Positions 5,404 through 9,415 of a stretch of DNA of 9,415 bases are shown in pieces; the stretch's first letter is position 1, and each line of letters begins with the position of its first letter. A program made the translations under genes and the position numbers. Source of the DNA: an uncultured Clostridia bacterium. GTDB taxonomy: Bacteria; Bacillota; Clostridia; Lachnospirales; CAG-274. Under the pieces are notes generated by a model. It saw only the letters and a list, made by a program, of their open reading frames with translations, was not told the origin of the DNA and did no database searches. The stretch covers positions 1 through 9,415 of the forward strand of contig CANQBT010000087.1 of the NCBI GenBank assembly GCA_947589405.1. Direction: 5' to 3'.

Positions 5404-6778
5404 TATACTCTATTGCCTCCACAATATCCTCTACAGTCGATTTTTTACAGCAATATGCGCTATAACCTCTTTTCCTAAGAGTATTACATGTAACATCGCC
5501 TATTGCAATTATTTTGGTGCTGTCATCGATCTCATACTTATCCAGATATGTATTTACACCAAGACTGCTGCCAAACACTATGTAATTCTCTCTGCACTTT
5601 GAAACACGCTCTGCTTCAACGCTGTAGAGTTTTATTTCTTTATAATTTTTTATAAAATTGTAAATTTTATCAGAGCCATTTTCGGCTCTTAATATCAACT
5701 TGCTTTCATTTTCCGCTATCTCATTAAGACCCTTGCCCAATTCCTCAGAGGTATATATATCAGGCATATAGTCGGCATATATGCCATACTCAGCCAAAGC
5801 GTCATATGTTCCCTCTCCTATAACGGCTATTTTATTTTTTAAATTTCTTATATCAAAGCCGATCTCCTTAAGGTGGTCAAAGAATATTCTCACGCCGTTG
5901 CGGCCGGTAAACACGAGCCAGTCGTAACGATCAAATTTAATATCGGTAATATTAGAATTTGTTTTAAGACAGCATACCTCTTTTACAATATAGTCCTTTT
6001 TAATGAGCCGAGCTTTAAGTCGATTTCTGAAATCCTCCGTACCTGTTATTGCAACGGATATTCTCTTTCTGTACGATTTGAAATCGTATAATGCCGTAGG
6101 TCCTACAACTATTATTGCAGGAGGCTTTATACTTACAGCGTTTATATTTTCAAGAAGAGTTTTGGTTACTCTTTCATTTTCTGTCGTACCGCTTTCGATT
6201 ACAGCCGTAGGCGTTTTGCCGTCCATGCCATGCTTCATAAGTCTTTGGGCTATATCCGCTATTGTATTGGCAGCCATAAGAAAAACTATCGTACCCTTTA
6301 CTTTTGCCAAAGAAGCATAATCGATAATATCTTTTTCGGCAGTATGTCCTGTTACTATATGTATATCCTGACTTACTCCTCTGTGTGTAAGGGGTATTCC
6401 TACAATTTCGGGAACGGCTACAGCAGATGTGATACCCGGTACCATTTCAAATTCAATATTATTTTCAATAAGAGCGAGGACCTCTTCCCCTCCTCTTCCG
6501 AATACAAAGGGATCGCCGCCTTTAAGCCGAACTACGATACCGTTGCCTTTTGCTTTTTCAACAAGTATTCTGTTTATTTCCTCCTGCTTTACGCTGTGAT
6601 TTCCCATGCTTTTGCCTACATATATTTTTTCACAGTCCTGTCTTGCATACTCTATAATATCATCGGAGATAAGTCTGTCATATATAAGCACATCACAGCT
6701 TTCAACAAGTCTTTTTCCTCTTACGCTTATAAGCTCGCTGTCACCGGGCCCTGCACCCACAAGATAAACCTTTCCCAT
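5372..6778 (-). CDS. cobA-hemD: CobA-HemD fusion: uroporphyrinogen-III methylase/synthase
   Basis: This is a 468-residue two-domain protein. Residues 1-238 are the SAM-dependent uroporphyrinogen-III C-methyltransferase (CobA/SUMT), which makes precorrin-2. Its signatures are VGAGPGD (7-13), RLKGGDPFVFGRGGEE (84-99), VPGITSAVAVP (113-123), GIPLTHRG (127-134) and a TGHT at 143-146. Residues 239-468 are uroporphyrinogen-III synthase (HemD), which cyclises hydroxymethylbilane. They show DWLVFTGRNGV (286-296), IAVIGEGTYDALAEYG (317-332) and IIAIGDVTCNTLRKRGY (423-439). HemD is always weakly conserved, so this half rests on layout and these stretches. Such fusions are common in Clostridia. The start at 6778 overlaps the hemC stop as TAATG, with AAGGAG upstream. 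The fusion places the branch-point substrate next to the enzyme that commits it to siroheme or cobalamin. Confidence 0.95.
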   Translation of the reverse strand: MGKVYLVGAGPGDSELISVRGKRLVESCDVLIYDRLISDDIIEYARQDCEKIYVGKSMGNHSVKQEEINRILVEKAKGNGIVVRLKGGDPFVFGRGGEEVLALIENNIEFEMVPGITSAVAVPEIVGIPLTHRGVSQDIHIVTGHTAEKDIIDYASLAKVKGTIVFLMAANTIADIAQRLMKHGMDGKTPTAVIESGTTENERVTKTLLENINAVSIKPPAIIVVGPTALYDFKSYRKRISVAITGTEDFRNRLKARLIKKDYIVKEVCCLKTNSNITDIKFDRYDWLVFTGRNGVRIFFDHLKEIGFDIRNLKNKIAVIGEGTYDALAEYGIYADYMPDIYTSEELGKGLNEIAENESKLILRAENGSDKIYNFIKNYKEIKLYSVEAERVSKCRENYIVFGSSLGVNTYLDKYEIDDSTKIIAIGDVTCNTLRKRGYSAYCCKKSTVEDIVEAIEYNEEIQKTEDK

Positions 6779-7632
6779 TACAACTGCTCCTTGATCTTAA
6801 CGGCTGCTATTTTGCCGATATTTTCATTTTTATCTGTTTTAAAATTTAAACTGCATTTTCTGTTTTTGTAAAAGCATCTGAAATTTATACTTTCATTTTC
6901 TATCTGTGCATATGCTCCCATAGGATATTGACAGCCTGTGTCCATTTCCATCATAAATTCTCTTTCATTTGCAAAGCATATATATGTATCCCTGTGATTT
7001 ATTTTCTCTGTTATATCAGCGGCAGCGCTGTCCTTTCTGCTTTCCACAGCAATAATGCCTTGACATGGCGCCGGAATAAATTCATGTGCGTCCATATATA
7101 TAAACTCCAGCTCATTATCCTTGTCAAAGCCCATTCTTTCAATACCTGCCGCAGCCAGTACTATGGCGTCGTATTCTCCGTTTTTAAGCTTTCCTATTCT
7201 TGTATCTATATTTCCTCTTATATCCTTTATGTTGTACTTTTCTCCAAGCTGTACCTTCCGTCTTTCGCTGCCTGTACCTATTGTCATGTCATTTCTGAGA
7301 ATATCGCCTTTCCTGAGCAGTATAACATCGGCAGGATTTCCCCTTTTTACAACTGCGGATATACAAAGCTCTTCAGGCAAAAGCACAGGCAGATCCTTAG
7401 CGCTGTGTACGGCTATATCTATATCTTCGGCAATAAGCGCCTTTTCTATTTCGCCTGTAAATGCTCCCTTACCTCCGAACCGGCTGAGACTTATATCCCT
7501 TCTTTTATCACCGACAGTACTTATTTCTACGATGCGACACTTAATATTAAGCTCTTCAAGAAGTTTAACAATTATTTCTGTCTGTTTAAGGGCTAATTTA
7601 CTTTTCCTCGTTCCTATTCTTATTTCTGTCAT
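6778..7632 (-). CDS. hemC: Hydroxymethylbilane synthase HemC
   Basis: HemC (porphobilinogen deaminase) joins four porphobilinogens into hydroxymethylbilane. It is 284 residues, slightly short of the roughly 300-310 typical, with the difference in the C-terminal domain. Motifs: IGTRKSKLALKQ (6-17), GGKGAFTGEIE (53-63), AVHSAKDLP (74-82) with catalytic D80, GTGSERR (119-125), IRGNIDTRIGKL (138-149) and PAPCQG (187-192). The cofactor-anchoring cysteine is C234 in MDTGCQYPMGA. ATG at 7632 lies inside the end of the preceding sirC gene, overlapping by 35 bases, with GGAGAATT just upstream. All catalytic features are present. Confidence 0.97.
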   Translation of the reverse strand: MTEIRIGTRKSKLALKQTEIIVKLLEELNIKCRIVEISTVGDKRRDISLSRFGGKGAFTGEIEKALIAEDIDIAVHSAKDLPVLLPEELCISAVVKRGNPADVILLRKGDILRNDMTIGTGSERRKVQLGEKYNIKDIRGNIDTRIGKLKNGEYDAIVLAAAGIERMGFDKDNELEFIYMDAHEFIPAPCQGIIAVESRKDSAAADITEKINHRDTYICFANEREFMMEMDTGCQYPMGAYAQIENESINFRCFYKNRKCSLNFKTDKNENIGKIAAVKIKEQL

Positions 7633-8050
7633 AATTCTCCAGTATCCTATCTCTTAATTTTTTGGCAAGGGAAGGACTTTCTCCGCTTGTACTTACGCTT
7701 ATTACTATGTTTTCATCAACTGCGTTGGCGCCGAATATAAATGTGCTGTCAGCCTTGCTGTCGGCTACATTTACATATATGCCGTTTTTGATACAGTATT
7801 GGGAGATATGTCTGTTCACATTTCTGTCATCTGTTGCTGCCACAACAATAAAAGCGTCTGCAATATATTCATCTTTATATATATCCTTGATCACATTGTG
7901 TTCAGAGCTGAATTTTATTTCCCTTGCAATTATTGTAACATCGGCGCCGAATTTCACAAGGACATCTGCCTTTCTTTTTGCAACAGCCCCTCCGCCTATT
8001 ACATATGCCTTTTTATTTTCAATGTTCACAAACATCGGAAAATATGCCAT
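7598..8050 (-). CDS. sirC: Precorrin-2 dehydrogenase (SirC/CysG N-terminal type)
   Basis: This NAD-dependent enzyme oxidises precorrin-2, the CobA product, to sirohydrochlorin, the entry to siroheme and to the anaerobic cobalamin route. It is 150 residues and is mainly the Rossmann domain: YVIGGGAVAKRKADVL (16-31), the D38 region VTIIARE, VVAATDDRNVNRHIS (69-83), VNVADSKADSTFIFGA (93-108) and STSGESPSLAKKLRDRI (120-136). The C-terminal dimerisation and chelatase segment of longer homologues such as Met8p is largely absent, so ferrochelation may need another protein. The frame is open to a TTG at 8065, but ATG at 8050 is preferred. It lies one base after the hemA stop with GAGGAG 7 bases upstream and gives the family start MAYFPMFVNIENK. 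Confidence 0.93.
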   Translation of the reverse strand: MAYFPMFVNIENKKAYVIGGGAVAKRKADVLVKFGADVTIIAREIKFSSEHNVIKDIYKDEYIADAFIVVAATDDRNVNRHISQYCIKNGIYVNVADSKADSTFIFGANAVDENIVISVSTSGESPSLAKKLRDRILENYDRNKNRNEEK

Positions 8051-8051
8051 T

Positions 8052-9152
8052 TTATTTCTCCTCAATAAATATATCCATAAATTTTTTAAATTCGTCTGCG
8101 CTCATATTATCTCTTACTTTATATATTATTTTCTCATATCCCATTAAGCTCATGTCAGACGTTATTTTATCCATGCTTTTCAATATGCTGTGGAAATATA
8201 ATTCCTTTGCTATATCGTCTGTCATGCTTTCTATTATAAGCTCTGCCCTGTCTGCTTCTCTCAGCTTTATTTTATTGTTATTTTCGGCAAGTTTGCGGAA
8301 GTAGTCTATATTATAAAGCTCTGAGCCTTTAATATTTACTATATCCTCATCAATATCCTTAGGTACAGCCAGATCAATATAAAGCTTAGGCTTGTCCGTA
8401 TGTCTGAGTGCTTCGCTGTATGTAATTGTATAATGGGGACTTGAAGTAGCGCTTATTACAGCTTCCGCCTTGTCAATATATTTATACCTCTCGCTGTAGG
8501 GAATAATATCAAAGTCGTTATGCTTATCATTTTTGTCCGCATTATGTATTCTGCTGGTACCGATGACATTAATATTGTGAGCTTTTATATTCTTTGCCGT
8601 TATTTCTCCTGCTTTACCTCTTATTCCTATTACAAGTACATTTTTTATACCTCTTTCGGCTATCATATTTCCCACAAGAGTACCTATGGAAACAGATGTT
8701 TTTGAAATATATGTATCCGTCTTTATTTTCTTGGCACAGGTGATCGCTCCTCTGAATATAACATGAAGCTCATATCCCACATCGCTGATGCCATTGGCAA
8801 AATAATATGCAGTCTTAACCTGTCCCAGTATCTCATCTTCTCCAAGTATCATGGAATCCATGCCGCAGGCCACTCTGCAAAGGTGCCTTACTGCGCTGTT
8901 TCCTTCATATATGTTTACAAATTTTTTAAGCTCTGTCAAAGGAATATCCTTAAAGCTACAGAGCTTATCCAAAATAAGATCGGTATCTCCTCTGTCCGAA
9001 TAAATTTCTATTCTGTTACAGGTAGAGAGCACTATGACCCTTGTATCACTTTTTACAAGTCCTGTAAAGGCTGTTTTTTCACTATCTGTAAAAGCAAGTC
9101 TTTCTCTTGTATCTATATCCGCAAGCCTATGGCTTATACTTATGCAGTACAT
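8052..9152 (-). CDS. hemA: Glutamyl-tRNA reductase HemA
   Basis: HemA reduces glutamyl-tRNA(Glu) with NADPH to glutamate-1-semialdehyde, the first step of the C5 pathway. The protein is 366 residues, shorter than the usual 400-430. Catalytic C45 is in VLSTCNRIEIY. The substrate-site stretch GMDSMILGEDEILGQVK (97-113) is intact, as is KTSVSIGTLVGNM (151-163). The nucleotide-binding loop reads VLVIGIRGKAGE (172-183) rather than the usual GAGEM type. The C-terminal helical dimerisation region (about 285-366) is present but short. The frame is open to 9212, but ATG at 9152 gives the family start MYCISISHRL, has AAGGA upstream, and lies 4 bases after the cbiL stop. First hem gene of the operon. 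Confidence 0.94.
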   Translation of the reverse strand: MYCISISHRLADIDTRERLAFTDSEKTAFTGLVKSDTRVIVLSTCNRIEIYSDRGDTDLILDKLCSFKDIPLTELKKFVNIYEGNSAVRHLCRVACGMDSMILGEDEILGQVKTAYYFANGISDVGYELHVIFRGAITCAKKIKTDTYISKTSVSIGTLVGNMIAERGIKNVLVIGIRGKAGEITAKNIKAHNINVIGTSRIHNADKNDKHNDFDIIPYSERYKYIDKAEAVISATSSPHYTITYSEALRHTDKPKLYIDLAVPKDIDEDIVNIKGSELYNIDYFRKLAENNNKIKLREADRAELIIESMTDDIAKELYFHSILKSMDKITSDMSLMGYEKIIYKVRDNMSADEFKKFMDIFIEEK

Positions 9153-9156
9153 ATTA

Positions 9157-9415
9157 TCATTCCTTAACAAATATAGTCGTAAAATAGCTGTCCAAAAACT
9201 CCCTGTCGCCATTTACGGAAACGATCTCATTATCAAGTCCGCAATTCTGCACTATAATGTAGTCACGACCCTTGAGCTTTTGTATAATATCATTTATTCC
9301 TCTTCCGCTTTTCATTATTATCTTATTTCCTTCGGAGGAAAGAAGAGTTTCTATATTGTCATAACTTCCCGGAGTTATTGTAAGAGGTTTGTTCATTTCC
9401 GTAAGACTTACACCT
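9157..9415 (-). CDS. cbiL: Precorrin-2 C20-methyltransferase CbiL/CobI, C-terminal end
   Basis: The last 86 residues of a gene that enters from the right edge. The frame is open past the ATG at 9396 to the edge, beginning GVSLTEMNKPLTITPGSYD, so 9396 is an internal methionine and not the start. The stretches KIIMKSGRGINDIIQKL, VQNCGLDNEIV and the ending DSYFTTIFVKE match the C-terminal pattern of CbiL/CobI, the SAM-dependent enzyme that adds the C20 methyl group to (cobalt-)precorrin-2. The SAM-binding N-terminal half is outside the window. It lies 4 bases upstream of hemA and is surely in the same operon, tying the operon to the corrin pathway. The identification comes from motif memory of a short tail and could in principle be another tetrapyrrole methylase. 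Confidence 0.82.
   Translation of the reverse strand, partial: GVSLTEMNKPLTITPGSYDNIETLLSSEGNKIIMKSGRGINDIIQKLKGRDYIIVQNCGLDNEIVSVNGDREFLDSYFTTIFVKE

Noticed and set aside
6928..7657. Long plus-strand open frames opposite hemC (and similar ones opposite hemL, hemB, cobA-hemD and hemA)
   Set aside because: They are antisense shadows of well-supported genes. They lack ribosome sites, and their hydrophobic or Cys/Tyr-rich look comes from reading the other strand.
8051..8065. sirC start at a TTG at 8065
   Set aside because: The added residues are the ribosome site itself read as codons; ATG at 8050 gives the family start.
9153..9212. hemA start at 9212
   Set aside because: The extra 20 residues lie within the end of cbiL and do not resemble any HemA N-terminus; ATG at 9152 fits.
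1..9415. CRISPR array, insertion sequence or other large repeats
   Set aside because: No regularly spaced direct repeats, transposase frame or terminal inverted repeats were seen on reading.

Overview
The window reads as chromosomal DNA from an AT-rich anaerobic Clostridia-type member of Bacillota. The reasons are strong AGGAGG-type ribosome binding sites, near-consensus sigma-A-like promoters, a preQ1-I riboswitch, a fused cobA-hemD gene, and a C5-pathway tetrapyrrole operon joined to a cobalamin gene. No species can be named from the sequence.

Left part (1-1690): queD and the beginning of queE lie on the minus strand and make the queuosine precursor. In front of queD are a promoter, a preQ1-I riboswitch aptamer and an intrinsic terminator, so the unit is probably repressed by its pathway product. 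Back to back with that promoter, a second promoter drives a plus-strand gene for a LUD-domain protein with a C-terminal cysteine cluster. This gene is closed by a hairpin terminator.

Middle part (1691-2950): a roughly 370-base stretch without an intact gene holds what looks like the decayed end of a small coding sequence. It is followed by a hicA-hicB toxin-antitoxin pair with its own strong promoter and an inverted repeat between -35 and -10. A perfect hairpin after hicB probably serves as a shared terminator for hicAB on one side and the tRNAs on the other.

tRNA pair (2951-3165): tRNA-Val(TAC) and elongator tRNA-Met(CAT) are on the minus strand, 4 bases apart. A perfect consensus promoter sits just downstream of the hemL stop codon.

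Right part (3179-9415): a tightly packed minus-strand operon reads, in transcription order, the 3' end of cbiL (cobI), then hemA, a sirC-type precorrin-2 dehydrogenase, hemC, cobA-hemD, hemB and hemL. HemA and HemL make 5-aminolevulinate from glutamyl-tRNA. HemB, HemC and HemD convert it to uroporphyrinogen III. CobA and SirC lead on to precorrin-2 and sirohydrochlorin, and CbiL takes the next step toward the corrin ring. No hemE or later heme gene is present here, so the cluster looks built for cobalamin and/or siroheme rather than heme. Genes overlap or nearly touch, including two TAATG junctions, which suggests translational coupling. The operon promoter lies beyond the right edge.

The individual systems belong to known families. 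The less explained items are the decayed small gene, the alternative reading frame at a run of A after hicB, the unusual nucleotide-binding loop of HemA, and the orphan LUD protein.
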